From a virus, in IMG/VR virus record IMGVR_UViG_3300032116_016906, positions 1 through 37,804 of that record: 37,804 nucleotides of DNA. The stretch is one strand, 5' to 3'. Made by a program: the position numbers and the translations under genes. The notes beneath the pieces are model-generated. The model was not told the origin of the DNA and ran no database searches. It saw nothing but the letters and a program-made list of their open reading frames with translations. Position 1 is the first letter of the stretch, and each line of letters opens with the position of its first letter. Of the stretch, positions 1-7,058 are shown piece by piece.

Positions 1-23
1 TCATCGAAGGTCATAGTTGACAT
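1..23 (-). CDS. Possible 5' end of a gene running off the window
   Basis: An ATG at 23..21 opens a minus-strand frame (Met-Ser-Thr-Met-Thr-Phe-Asp) that is still open at the window edge, with a second in-frame ATG at 14. It follows an A-rich stretch (AACAAAACAAT) that resembles the leaders of other genes here, such as those starting at 11610 and 7367. An alternative ATG at 31 gives only a six-residue peptide before a stop. Only seven complete codons are visible, so function cannot be judged and the gene itself is tentative. Confidence 0.3.
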
Positions 24-50
24 TTCGTCATTTATTGTTTTGTTCCGATA

Positions 51-125
51 TTAAAGTGGTTGGAGAACCATCCCACTACGTGTGGTACTACCATTCGCAT
101 GGCAATCAATACCAAACATCCCCAT
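51..125 (-). CDS. Possible 24-residue micro-ORF
   Basis: The stretch between the small membrane protein (stop at 132) and the left edge contains one short frame, from ATG at 125 to TAA at 51. Its 24 residues begin MGMFGIDCHANG. The ATG lies six bases after the upstream stop codon, in line with the tight packing elsewhere. Nothing is recognisable in the peptide, and a frame this short can arise by chance. It is listed because it is the only candidate in this gap. Confidence 0.2.
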   Translation of the reverse strand: MGMFGIDCHANGSTTRSGMVLQPL

Positions 126-131
126 ATGTTT

Positions 132-296
132 TTAATAAATAGAACCGGTGATATCGGTATCGGTCTCATCTTCTGGTCGAAGTACCGGTCCATCACCCTT
201 TGCTTTTTCTACTTTTTTCTGAAAAGCAATATAGATTCCTATTCCTACTATTACGGATAATGCTATTGCTACCAAAATAATGTCTAATGTTTCCAT
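132..296 (-). CDS. Small single-pass membrane protein (54 aa)
   Basis: This 54-residue protein begins METLDIILVAIALS. Residues 4-24 form one hydrophobic helix, followed by a basic stretch (QKKVEKAKG) and an acidic, Thr/Asp-rich tail. The arrangement predicts an inner-membrane protein with N-out, C-in topology, because the positive charges directly follow the helix. The ATG at 296 is preceded by an A/T-rich leader without a Shine-Dalgarno site, as for most genes here. It lies 20 bases downstream of the lysine-rich protein ending at 317. I do not recognise the family. Small single-TM proteins near nuclease and lysis genes in phages are often host-membrane effectors, but no role can be assigned. 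Confidence 0.7.
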   Translation of the reverse strand: METLDIILVAIALSVIVGIGIYIAFQKKVEKAKGDGPVLRPEDETDTDITGSIY

Positions 297-316
297 TTTA
301 TTTTTTATATAACTAT

Positions 317-481
317 TTAAAAATTACTTAAATGTTGACTATCTTTCCATTTTTTCTTATCAATCGGTTTTTTTGCGTTTTTATGAAACTCTTCAGCTTT
401 CATTTTCTTTGGCTTTTTCTTCCCAATTTTCACATCATAAGTTTCTTCTCTTAAAAAACGATCTACATCCTTGATTTTCAT
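317..481 (-). CDS. Small lysine-rich protein (54 aa)
   Basis: A 54-residue, strongly basic protein starting MKIKDVDRFL. About a third of the residues are Lys, mostly in two clusters (GKKKPKKMK and DKKKWK), and no hydrophobic segment is visible. It starts at ATG 481, ten bases after the stop of the gene ending at 492, and is probably co-transcribed with it. The charge pattern would suit nucleic-acid contact, but no domain is recognisable and no function is claimed. The frame is credible because it fills the gap between two genes on the coding strand with the same A-rich leader type. Confidence 0.65.
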   Translation of the reverse strand: MKIKDVDRFLREETYDVKIGKKKPKKMKAEEFHKNAKKPIDKKKWKDSQHLSNF

Positions 482-491
482 TTTTACATTT

Positions 492-932
492 TTAAATTTT
501 AGAAATTAAACTACCGGTGGGTATTCCATATGTACCACCACCATTTGAAATCTTTAATTTATTTTTGTTTTTATTTATTTTTTGTGCTTCTGCAATAAGT
601 TGAAAATAAGAATAAATTATATTATTCTTTGTAAATAATCTGTTAATTGTATTAATAAATGAATTCATTGTTATCATATCATTCTTTCTCAATACCGCCC
701 TAATTGTTTGCTTATTTATGACTGGCAAAGTATCTATATGAAATTCACATCTCAAATCAAACCAATCATCTTTTTTGTGTAGAATAACATCAAATGTTTT
801 TTTTAAAGAATATGCATCAAAGAAAGATGCTTTGTATTGTGTAGGTATATCTTCTACTTCATTTATAAAAAAGCTACTACCCAATATTGTAACGTTTTCA
901 CCGATTAGCTTATTCCAATTTTTTATCTTCAT
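492..932 (-). CDS. Hypothetical protein (146 aa)
   Basis: I do not recognise this protein. It is 146 residues with no signal peptide or membrane segment. The N-terminal half contains alternating hydrophobic and charged strands with several aromatic residues (SSFF, SFFDAY, DDWFDLRCEF), and the C-terminal half is helical and Asn/Lys-rich before a Gly-rich end (SNGGGTYGIPTGS). A glycine/threonine tail of this kind also ends the 90-residue protein at 35263. The start at 932 is a plain ATG 37 bases after the PRTase-like gene. Neighbours on both sides are small phage-type genes, so it probably belongs to the same transcript. Confidence 0.6.
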   Translation of the reverse strand: MKIKNWNKLIGENVTILGSSFFINEVEDIPTQYKASFFDAYSLKKTFDVILHKKDDWFDLRCEFHIDTLPVINKQTIRAVLRKNDMITMNSFINTINRLFTKNNIIYSYFQLIAEAQKINKNKNKLKISNGGGTYGIPTGSLISKI

Positions 933-969
933 TTATTTCAATATAAAGAAACTTTTTGAATTGGCAAAA

Positions 970-1482
970 TTATTTCCAATGTTTATTTTCTCTCTCCCAC
1001 CAAAAAGTCAAATCTTCAAAAGTATCATCGTAATATTCACCCACAAAATCACTTTCCCATTTTGAACTTATATTTTCAAACATAGCAACGGTTATGATAT
1101 TGTTATTTATTCCCAACCATTTATTCATATAATTAACAACATATTCATAGTTACTCCCACGTATCACCCCGGCTTCTACCAATAGTATATTTTTACCATA
1201 AACATTTTTTGAATTGTTTTGTAAATCAGCCGCCAATTTAGTACGATATATTTCATCCCATTGTTCATCTGGGTACGGAACATCAATACCAAACCCATCC
1301 ACAATCTCTCCAGCGTGGCTTAATTGATGCCGTAATATTTGTCCGATGATTGAACTATAATCTGTGGAAACGGTTATAATAATAGAGTTAGATGCGTTAT
1401 ATCCTGATTGGATTAATTCCTTTCCAATTTTATCTATGAGTTCAAATTCTTTTTTAGAATCTACAAACTTAATGTTTCTCAT
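970..1482 (-). CDS. Phosphoribosyltransferase-fold-like protein
   Basis: A 170-residue protein with a pattern reminiscent of type I phosphoribosyltransferases. A hydrophobic strand runs into LVEAGVIRGSNY (residues 101-112), which sits where the PRPP loop (consensus two acidic residues, then T/S-G-x-T) is expected. An upstream strand/loop (IIITVSTDYSS, 34-44) could be the pyrophosphate loop. The canonical acidic pair is only partly present (E103 followed by Ala), so substrate use may have changed. The aromatic, acidic C-terminus (EDLTFWWERENKHW) also recalls the end of some hypoxanthine PRTases. The 5' end overlaps the AdoMetDC-like gene by 14 bases in another frame, suggesting translational coupling. 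Salvage or nucleotide modification would be plausible, but the family call is an inference from motifs. Confidence 0.45.
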   Translation of the reverse strand: MRNIKFVDSKKEFELIDKIGKELIQSGYNASNSIIITVSTDYSSIIGQILRHQLSHAGEIVDGFGIDVPYPDEQWDEIYRTKLAADLQNNSKNVYGKNILLVEAGVIRGSNYEYVVNYMNKWLGINNNIITVAMFENISSKWESDFVGEYYDDTFEDLTFWWERENKHWK

Positions 1483-1879
1483 TTTTTTTAATTATATCAC
1501 CACCATCTATTTTTAAGAATCGTTCTCCATTTCTATCAAACATAACCCAATGTGCGGATTCTAATCCAAACCATAGGTTTATTTCATCCAAAACTTCCTT
1601 TGCTGTGAATTCAGAACAACTATACAAGTCGAATTGAAACATTGCCGGATGTTCGTTATCCCATACATGAATTGATGCATGTGATGTTGCTAATGTGACA
1701 GTTCCAGTCATACCTTCATTTCCAGGTTCCGATACATATACGGATGTAGGTCCTGCAACAACCTTCATCCTAACTCTATTTACCAATTGTTTGAAAAATG
1801 TATTTAGAATTTTTTCATTCTTTGGAGGCGATTTTAAATAACCCTTTACTAATAAATGAAGATGATTTGGTACAAACAT
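1469..1879 (-). CDS. AdoMet decarboxylase-like pyruvoyl enzyme (SpeD family)
   Basis: A 136-residue protein with the signature of the prokaryotic class 1B S-adenosylmethionine decarboxylases. SHASIH (66-71) corresponds to the self-cleavage site where Ser66 would become the pyruvoyl group and His71 the processing base. Cys88 in YSCSEF matches the catalytic Cys that protonates the product. The spacing (Ser+5 His, Ser+22 Cys) is close to that of the Thermotoga enzyme. SpeD normally makes decarboxylated AdoMet for spermidine synthesis, but no speE lies nearby. Members of this family, including phage ones, are known to have been recruited as arginine or ornithine decarboxylases, so the substrate is uncertain. 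The N-terminal 40 residues are unusual. ATG at 1879; the 3' end overlaps the PRTase-like gene. Confidence 0.75.
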   Translation of the reverse strand: MFVPNHLHLLVKGYLKSPPKNEKILNTFFKQLVNRVRMKVVAGPTSVYVSEPGNEGMTGTVTLATSHASIHVWDNEHPAMFQFDLYSCSEFTAKEVLDEINLWFGLESAHWVMFDRNGERFLKIDGGDIIKKNEKH

Positions 1880-1888
1880 TGTAGTAAT

Positions 1889-2485
1889 TTAATGTGATAT
1901 ACAAATTATTTCGGAATTTTTCCAACTTATTGTTGGCTTTACATTTTTAAATTTAAAACACTTCCACTTATTTGACTTTTGAAAGTATATATGTTTTATA
2001 AAATAAGATGGCACAGTTGCACCCGTTGCTAATAGTTGTGATGTACTATCAAAAAATATTTGAACCTTTATTTTCAATGATTCTATATTATCCCAAACTC
2101 TCTCTTGCTCTTCCAATAATCTCCATTCACCTCTATTTAAGTCCTGATGTTGTAAAATACAATTTAGATATGAGAAAGTCTGCTTCATTAGATGTATAGA
2201 ATCTGCGAAGGTTGCTGCCGGTGCTAAATGCCCTTTATCCCAAACGTTTGCGTAATAATCGGCACCATCCGATGTTTTAATATTTGGTTCTGTGTAGAAA
2301 TCCAACCCAGATCTTGTCACATTGGAAGGTCTATTTGTGGAATAGTAAACTAACCATTTTGGTTGTTGTAATTTTTCAGAGTAAACAACATCAAACACTC
2401 TATTCGTTACCCTAACCGAATCTCTTAATTGTCCAAATGAAAATACAGATACAAACGAAAACAATACCAACAAAAATGACTTCAT
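1889..2485 (-). CDS. Secreted DNA/RNA non-specific endonuclease
   Basis: A 198-residue protein with a Bacteroidota-type signal peptide (MKSFLLVLFSFVSVFSFGQ, cleavage near Gln19) followed by a beta-beta-alpha-metal nuclease domain of the NUC1/Serratia type. The DKGHLAPAA motif supplies the general base His86. The later helix provides the metal-binding Asn117 and Glu125 in the LNRGEWRLLE block, with the same Asn-to-Glu spacing as Serratia nuclease. The enzyme would degrade nucleic acid in the periplasm or outside the cell. I start at ATG 2485 rather than the TTG one codon upstream. It is the first gene after the terminator that closes the receptor/lipoprotein cassette. In a phage it might clear extracellular DNA at lysis or destroy incoming rival DNA; both are inferences. 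Confidence 0.85.
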   Translation of the reverse strand: MKSFLLVLFSFVSVFSFGQLRDSVRVTNRVFDVVYSEKLQQPKWLVYYSTNRPSNVTRSGLDFYTEPNIKTSDGADYYANVWDKGHLAPAATFADSIHLMKQTFSYLNCILQHQDLNRGEWRLLEEQERVWDNIESLKIKVQIFFDSTSQLLATGATVPSYFIKHIYFQKSNKWKCFKFKNVKPTISWKNSEIICISH

Positions 2486-2504
2486 CAATTCTTTTTGATA
2501 AATA

Positions 2505-2534
2505 TAAAAAAAGGGAGAAAATCCTCCCTTTTAT
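2505..2534 (-). terminator. Rho-independent terminator after the lipoprotein gene
   Basis: On the minus strand AAGGGAG and CTCCCTT form a seven-base-pair stem (2524-2530 with 2511-2517) around a six-base loop, followed directly by a run of T. The structure begins about seven bases after the lipoprotein stop codon. A/T runs on both sides make it a potential bidirectional terminator. It closes the receptor/lipoprotein transcription unit. Confidence 0.85.
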
Positions 2535-2536
2535 TT

Positions 2537-3739
2537 TTAATTCCCTTTCTGTGGAAATCTAGTCCATCCATTTGTCCATAATGGTTTAGATAAATTTTCC
2601 ATTTCTATTTTTGTATAAGTCTTTTCCACATTTCCTTCTCCTAAAGCTTTTTCTTTCATTTGAGCTGCTGTAAATATTGTTGATGTAGATTTGAAATTTA
2701 ATAATGGGTCAAATGCTTGAACTTCGTTATTTTGAAATTTAGATACCCCATCTTTATACGCCTGTGCCGTTTCGTTACTTTCAATAGAAAATGCTCCCTT
2801 CTGATAACCCAATATCTTTGAGTTTGTTATTGTGAATTGCGTTGCACGTCTCCATCTTAAACCTAAATTGTGGTTTGCCAATGCGGTTGCATCAAATGGT
2901 CCAATAAGAATCATACCATTTAATTTAGGATGCGTAAAAGGTTGTGCCAATGAACCGACTCCATCGTTATCACATTCTATACCATTTCCAGCATCACCAT
3001 TATCTACAAATTGTGGGTCTCTTTTTGCCACACCATTGGTTAAATTCCCTGTGTATCCAAAATCAAAATCAAAATCATCATCTGCGGTTGCAAATGCATA
3101 TAAGTTTCTTGGCGATACAGTTCCCCCGAAGAATTCAAATGCATCATCATTAGCGTAAATAGTTTGAACATTCTCAATAATTGTTCCACTACCAACACCA
3201 CCCAATGTTAGTGCGTTGATTTCAGAGTTTGGTAATGCAGCAATACCTGCGTACTCTATTCTTACATATTTTAGAATACCGCTATTATCGGAATCATTTG
3301 TTCCACCATAAGGTCTACCAATACCACCCTCAATGGTTGGTTCGGATGAACGATTTGTTTTTGCTCTGCCCAATATCACAATACCACCCCAATCGCCGGG
3401 TGCTTTTTGTCCATCGGGTTTTCCAGATGTAAATACAATCGGGTTGGATGGGTTTCCTTCTGCAATAATTTGTGCGCCTCTTTCAATACATAGTGCACCT
3501 TTTTCTGCGATATCGGATACTATTTTTGTACCAGGTTGTATGATTAACTTTGCACCATCTGTTACATATACATAACCTCTTAATGTCCAAACTTTGTCGG
3601 ATGTCAAAGTTGTTGTGGTATTAATAGTTCCTGTAATAGTTGTTGATGATGGTACGTTAATTGGTTCATCTATACCACCTAAATTTTTAGAGCACCCAAA
3701 TATGCCAATTAAAATAACTAATCCTAATAATTTTTTCAT
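2537..3739 (-). CDS. Surface lipoprotein with right-handed beta-helix-like repeats
   Basis: A 400-residue lipoprotein. The signal (MKKLLGLVILIGIFGC) ends in a lipobox with Cys16 as the lipidated residue. The body is rich in short beta strands with Gly/Asn turns and repeated blocks such as GAKLIIQPGTKI and GSGTIIENVQTIYAND, typical of parallel beta-helix proteins. An unusually acidic block (DDDFDFDFGY) could bind cations. Bacteroidota chromosomes often pair lipoproteins with TonB-dependent receptors as the substrate-capturing lid, and here the start overlaps the receptor stop by ATGA, so the two are translationally coupled. The substrate is unknown. It is a bacterial-looking gene in a phage, followed by its own terminator, which supports acquisition as a unit. 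Confidence 0.8.
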   Translation of the reverse strand: MKKLLGLVILIGIFGCSKNLGGIDEPINVPSSTTITGTINTTTTLTSDKVWTLRGYVYVTDGAKLIIQPGTKIVSDIAEKGALCIERGAQIIAEGNPSNPIVFTSGKPDGQKAPGDWGGIVILGRAKTNRSSEPTIEGGIGRPYGGTNDSDNSGILKYVRIEYAGIAALPNSEINALTLGGVGSGTIIENVQTIYANDDAFEFFGGTVSPRNLYAFATADDDFDFDFGYTGNLTNGVAKRDPQFVDNGDAGNGIECDNDGVGSLAQPFTHPKLNGMILIGPFDATALANHNLGLRWRRATQFTITNSKILGYQKGAFSIESNETAQAYKDGVSKFQNNEVQAFDPLLNFKSTSTIFTAAQMKEKALGEGNVEKTYTKIEMENLSKPLWTNGWTRFPQKGN

Positions 3740-5988
3740 AAATTCAAATTTAATGTTAATGAAATCGTTTGTTCGTTGTTTGTTTTTATTAGATTTCTGT
3801 TTTGTAACTTTTGGTAATAGATTGATGGTTGCGCAAATACATCACCTATCGCCAACTTTATTTCTCCTTTTGGAAGTTTATGTAAAATAGTTATATCCAA
3901 TACATCTCTACTATTTTCAAATATGTTTGGGTAACCCTGAAATCCCACTGCTGATATTCTATCACCAACTCTATTGTAAGTTAAATTGATAGTATTATTC
4001 TTTTTGTGAATGTTTACTCCTGCGTTTAACACATAGTTTGATTGTCCCTGTAATTGTCTTTTCACACCATTTACTTCTACTTCTGAATTCATCACCGAAG
4101 CGTTTGTATAGAAATCAAACCAACCATTTATCTTTTTACGAACTTCCAACTCAACACCATATAGGATAGCTGAATTAGGATTTGTATAAGTTAATAAAAG
4201 ATTAGAAGGAACTGAACCATCTGCTACGATTTGTTCAATTGGTTTGATGAAGTTCTTACCAAATGCGGATATTGAAATATTTTCACCTAATTTTGGATAC
4301 CATTCGTATTTAAGGTCTACATTATATATGTCCGATTTTTCTAACTTTGAGTTACCCAATATCTGTGCGTTTCTTACAAAATCATAATAAGCAAAATTAG
4401 CTACTTCTCTGAATTCAGGTCTTGCCAAAGTTTTACTTACTGAAAATCTATATTTTGTTTTATCTTCATTGAATGAAATATTGATTGAAGGTAACAGGTC
4501 CAAATATTCTCTATCCACATTTACCGTCTGTCCACTAAAATCTGCGGTAACTACATCAAATAAATTATATTCACTCCTTAATCCTGCGTTTACTTTCCAC
4601 TTGCCAAATTGATTATCATACATTGAGTATATATATCCCAATTGAAAATCGGCACTGTATCTATCGGTGTTGTTTGTTATTTCATCCATCATATCAATTG
4701 ATTGGTAACGGAATACTCTCGCATTAAATCCTCTAATCTTTTTTAGATAACCACCACCGACTTTAATCTTACCAAAGTCTTTATTGATATTACCATTAAA
4801 AGAGTTTTCATCCATTACACTCCAAAAACGATAAGTATCTCTCCAAGCGGTTTGATATGATTCATTAATCCCCAATGATTTTGTGATTGGATTGACTCGA
4901 TAATCAGGTTGTTCTCTAAAAATATAATTGTATCCTAAATTAAAATCAAATGTTTTAATTTTACCATCTAATTGAGAATTAATTACTATTGTATTCAAAT
5001 GATTTGATGATGTACTTCTAACATTTTGAACATTATCAAAGTTATCACCATTACGCGTTAGATATGTATCATCTGTTTGATAATTTACCAATGTTTTCCA
5101 ACTATATCGATTCTCACCCAAATAAGTTAAGTTGGCAAGTCCGTTTACGGAAAACCTTTTTGCAAATAAAGTATCTTTGTAATCGTATGCCAATTCAGTT
5201 GATGATTGGTAATCCTTTCTATCAATAAAATTAAGTGTATATGTATTTCTAATCGTAGAACTCAATAAAGCATTCCATTTACTTCTCTTATATCCAAATG
5301 ATAATCCACCATTTAAGTTTGGAATTGATGTAAAATTATTAACATCAGAATTACCAAATTGCTTTGTATATAATCTTTTATCACCATTTCCACTAATTCT
5401 GTATTTGTAGGTTGATGGGAATGTGGAAGGGAATTCGGTAGATTGAACTAACTTGAAACTTTTCGAAGTCGAAACCAAACCCCAACCACTTCCCAATGAG
5501 ATATTAAAAAAGTTATCCGATACATCTTTTGTTGCAATTTGAACCAATCCACCTGCCCAATCGCCAGGTAAGTTTGCTGATGCGGATTTGGCAACAATAA
5601 TATTATCAATTAATGCTGTTGGTATTATATCAAAAGAGAATGATCTTCTATCTGGCTCCGTTGATGGTAGTGGAGTTTTATTTAACCACGCAGAATTGTA
5701 TCTATCTGCCAATCCTCTTACTAATACAAACTTATCGTTTTGTATAGTAACTCCACTCACTCTTTTAAGTGCATCACCTACATTTCTATCAGGTGTTTTT
5801 TTAATAAACTCAACAGATACCCCATCTGAAACTATGGATGAATTACGAATTGTATTTATTACTGCAATTTCAGTTGTTTTTTTACCGGCAGATCTTATTG
5901 TTACCGATGATAATGTTTTATTAAATAAAGTGTCTTGGGAGTGGGTTACAATTGGTAATAGTAACAATAAAAAAAGAAACGCTCTCAT
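3736..5988 (-). CDS. TonB-dependent outer-membrane receptor
   Basis: A 750-residue outer-membrane receptor. Residues 1-18 are a signal peptide, 24-32 a TonB-box-like segment (KTLSSVTIR), and about 55-155 the plug domain with the VRGLADRYNSAWLN and DWAGGLVQIATKD motifs. The rest has alternating polar/hydrophobic strands with many aromatic girdle residues, as expected for a 22-strand barrel, ending NLNL rather than in an aromatic residue. The family imports scarce ligands with TonB energy. The N-terminal carboxypeptidase-regulatory-like domain that precedes many Bacteroidota receptors is absent. The frame is intact throughout, so it is not a decayed remnant. It precedes the lipoprotein with an ATGA overlap. 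Its ATG lies inside a long hairpin, suggesting tight control. Roles could be nutrient capture during infection or masking of the phage's own receptor. Confidence 0.92.
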   Translation of the reverse strand: MRAFLFLLLLLPIVTHSQDTLFNKTLSSVTIRSAGKKTTEIAVINTIRNSSIVSDGVSVEFIKKTPDRNVGDALKRVSGVTIQNDKFVLVRGLADRYNSAWLNKTPLPSTEPDRRSFSFDIIPTALIDNIIVAKSASANLPGDWAGGLVQIATKDVSDNFFNISLGSGWGLVSTSKSFKLVQSTEFPSTFPSTYKYRISGNGDKRLYTKQFGNSDVNNFTSIPNLNGGLSFGYKRSKWNALLSSTIRNTYTLNFIDRKDYQSSTELAYDYKDTLFAKRFSVNGLANLTYLGENRYSWKTLVNYQTDDTYLTRNGDNFDNVQNVRSTSSNHLNTIVINSQLDGKIKTFDFNLGYNYIFREQPDYRVNPITKSLGINESYQTAWRDTYRFWSVMDENSFNGNINKDFGKIKVGGGYLKKIRGFNARVFRYQSIDMMDEITNNTDRYSADFQLGYIYSMYDNQFGKWKVNAGLRSEYNLFDVVTADFSGQTVNVDREYLDLLPSINISFNEDKTKYRFSVSKTLARPEFREVANFAYYDFVRNAQILGNSKLEKSDIYNVDLKYEWYPKLGENISISAFGKNFIKPIEQIVADGSVPSNLLLTYTNPNSAILYGVELEVRKKINGWFDFYTNASVMNSEVEVNGVKRQLQGQSNYVLNAGVNIHKKNNTINLTYNRVGDRISAVGFQGYPNIFENSRDVLDITILHKLPKGEIKLAIGDVFAQPSIYYQKLQNRNLIKTNNEQTISLTLNLNL

Positions 5989-6035
5989 AAAGTTATTTTA
6001 AGTTAGTTCCCAAATAACTATGATAGCGTTTCTTT
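5969..6035 (-). promoter_or_regulatory. Long hairpin plus T-run covering the receptor start codon (attenuator-like)
   Basis: An eleven-base perfect inverted repeat (5973-5983 with 6025-6035) continues inward, after one mismatch, with four pairs (5985-5988 with 6020-6023). After a two-base bulge come eight more pairs (5991-5998 with 6012-6019) closing a 13-base loop. The receptor ATG (5988..5986) is paired in the stem. On the minus strand the hairpin runs into seven T residues (5975..5969) inside the first codons, so it resembles an intrinsic terminator placed over the translation start. It would end transcripts coming from the holin gene and hide the start codon in any read-through RNA. The function is inferred; the pairing is directly visible. 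Confidence 0.75.
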
Positions 6036-6074
6036 AAATTGATTAATTCAATATTAAGAAATTATTAAGAATAA

Positions 6075-6353
6075 TTATCCCAACTCTTCCTCTGGTTCTA
6101 CATTCAACTTTTCTTTTTCAATTTCGGTCTTTCTGTTAGTCCACTTATCTATTGATGCAATACCAAATGATCCTAAAGTGATAACCATGAATCCATCAAA
6201 TATGAATTCGTTAATGAGTAATTCTTTACCCATTGCTCCGGTTACCAAATCTACCACCAATGCAATCACCATGCAAGTGAATGATACGAAACCAACTACT
6301 GATTTTTCGTTGATATCATTGTTGTCTTTAAAAAGGTCTGTCCAAAATCCCAT
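6075..6353 (-). CDS. Putative holin (two-TM membrane protein)
   Basis: A 92-residue protein with a short polar N-terminus (MGFWTDLFKDNND), two predicted membrane helices (about 18-40 and 50-68) joined by a short acidic loop, and a charged tail rich in Glu/Lys (KTEIEKEKLNVEPEEE). This layout matches small phage holins that open the inner membrane for the endolysin. It is the last gene of the lysis-type run, after the spanin-like genes and 27 bases after the stop of the preceding membrane protein. The 86-base gap that follows contains the receptor hairpin. No holin family can be named from sequence alone; another two-helix membrane protein is possible. Confidence 0.6.
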   Translation of the reverse strand: MGFWTDLFKDNNDINEKSVVGFVSFTCMVIALVVDLVTGAMGKELLINEFIFDGFMVITLGSFGIASIDKWTNRKTEIEKEKLNVEPEEELG

Positions 6354-6380
6354 AGTTTTTATTTTTAATTGTTAAAAAAA

Positions 6381-6806
6381 CTATAACCAAGCTAACAACA
6401 TACATAATAAAACTAATGCTGTTCCGTTTATTGCGAATAATCTTTGTTCTCTTTTAAAATTTTTATCCCAAAACTTTTCTCTATCCAAATAAATTATCTT
6501 ATTCTGTTCATACATATATCTAAAACTATCAGAAACGGATTGTGTTCTGATATTTTTGAATGCTAAACTATCCGATAAACTTTTAAATTCTTTAACACCC
6601 ATTTTCAAAGTAGAAATGGTATCGGACATTTTTTCCATCAATAATTTATTTTCATCAAATTTTTTATTAATGTCATTACCCTGCTTTAAAGTAATTAGAA
6701 TAACAGAATCGTTACCAATTTTCTTTACTATTGGGTATTGGGCGTAATTCAAATTTGATACCATTATTAGTATTACTAACAGAATCCAATTTTTCATTTT
6801 TTTCAT
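6381..6806 (-). CDS. Membrane-anchored coiled-coil protein, lysis accessory candidate
   Basis: A 141-residue protein with a signal peptide or N-terminal anchor (residues 5-22, ending NYAQ), a helical heptad-rich middle (about 45-110) and a C-terminal membrane helix (126-141, GTALVLLCMLLAWL). The 5' end overlaps the preceding lipoprotein gene by 95 bases in another frame, an arrangement like overlapping spanin genes. With a periplasmic coiled coil between two hydrophobic ends it could be a spanin-type or u-spanin-type protein. Alternatively the lipoprotein and the upstream coiled-coil protein form the spanin pair and this is an extra component. ATG at 6806 is used; Met4 is also possible. Confidence 0.5.
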   Translation of the reverse strand: MKKMKNWILLVILIMVSNLNYAQYPIVKKIGNDSVILITLKQGNDINKKFDENKLLMEKMSDTISTLKMGVKEFKSLSDSLAFKNIRTQSVSDSFRYMYEQNKIIYLDREKFWDKNFKREQRLFAINGTALVLLCMLLAWL

Positions 6807-7056
6807 TTAGTTCTTGTTTTAATTCCTTTACTTCTTCTCTCAAATTAGTTATCGTACTTGCAGCTTTTTGTATAGTTTTTGCGGTTTGTTGGTCTGCTGC
6901 TTTTATAGCAAGTTCACTTTTCGTTTGACTCTCTTTTGATTTTTTCAATAACTCTTGATATTCCGCTTCCTTTTTTGCCTGCTCATCTTGCTGCTGTCCT
7001 ATACCCAATGTGCAAGAGTACATAAAAAATAATAATACGATGTATACTATTCTCAT
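6712..7056 (-). CDS. Coiled-coil lipoprotein, outer-membrane spanin candidate
   Basis: A 114-residue lipoprotein. The signal MRIVYIVLLFFMYSC ends in Cys15, the predicted lipidated residue. It is followed by a long, highly charged alpha-helix with heptads (about 25-92), then a Pro/Asn-containing tail. A short lipoprotein next to an inner-membrane coiled-coil protein is the classic two-component spanin layout, in which both span the periplasm and fuse the membranes at lysis. Its ATG comes two bases after the stop of the gene ending at 7059, and its 3' quarter is shared with the next gene. The Pro-rich character of many o-spanins is missing, so the call rests on topology and position. Confidence 0.55.
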   Translation of the reverse strand: MRIVYIVLLFFMYSCTLGIGQQQDEQAKKEAEYQELLKKSKESQTKSELAIKAADQQTAKTIQKAASTITNLREEVKELKQELNEKNEKLDSVSNTNNGIKFELRPIPNSKENW

Positions 7057-7058
7057 TT

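Noticed and set aside
32-131. Short G-rich gap as a structured RNA
   Set aside because: A few local complementary stretches exist, but no convincing stem or known RNA pattern; only the tentative micro-ORF is reported.
5588-6001. Plus-strand open frame across the receptor 5' end
   Set aside because: It mirrors the signal peptide and plug coding sequence and has no family pattern; the minus-strand receptor frame is unambiguous.
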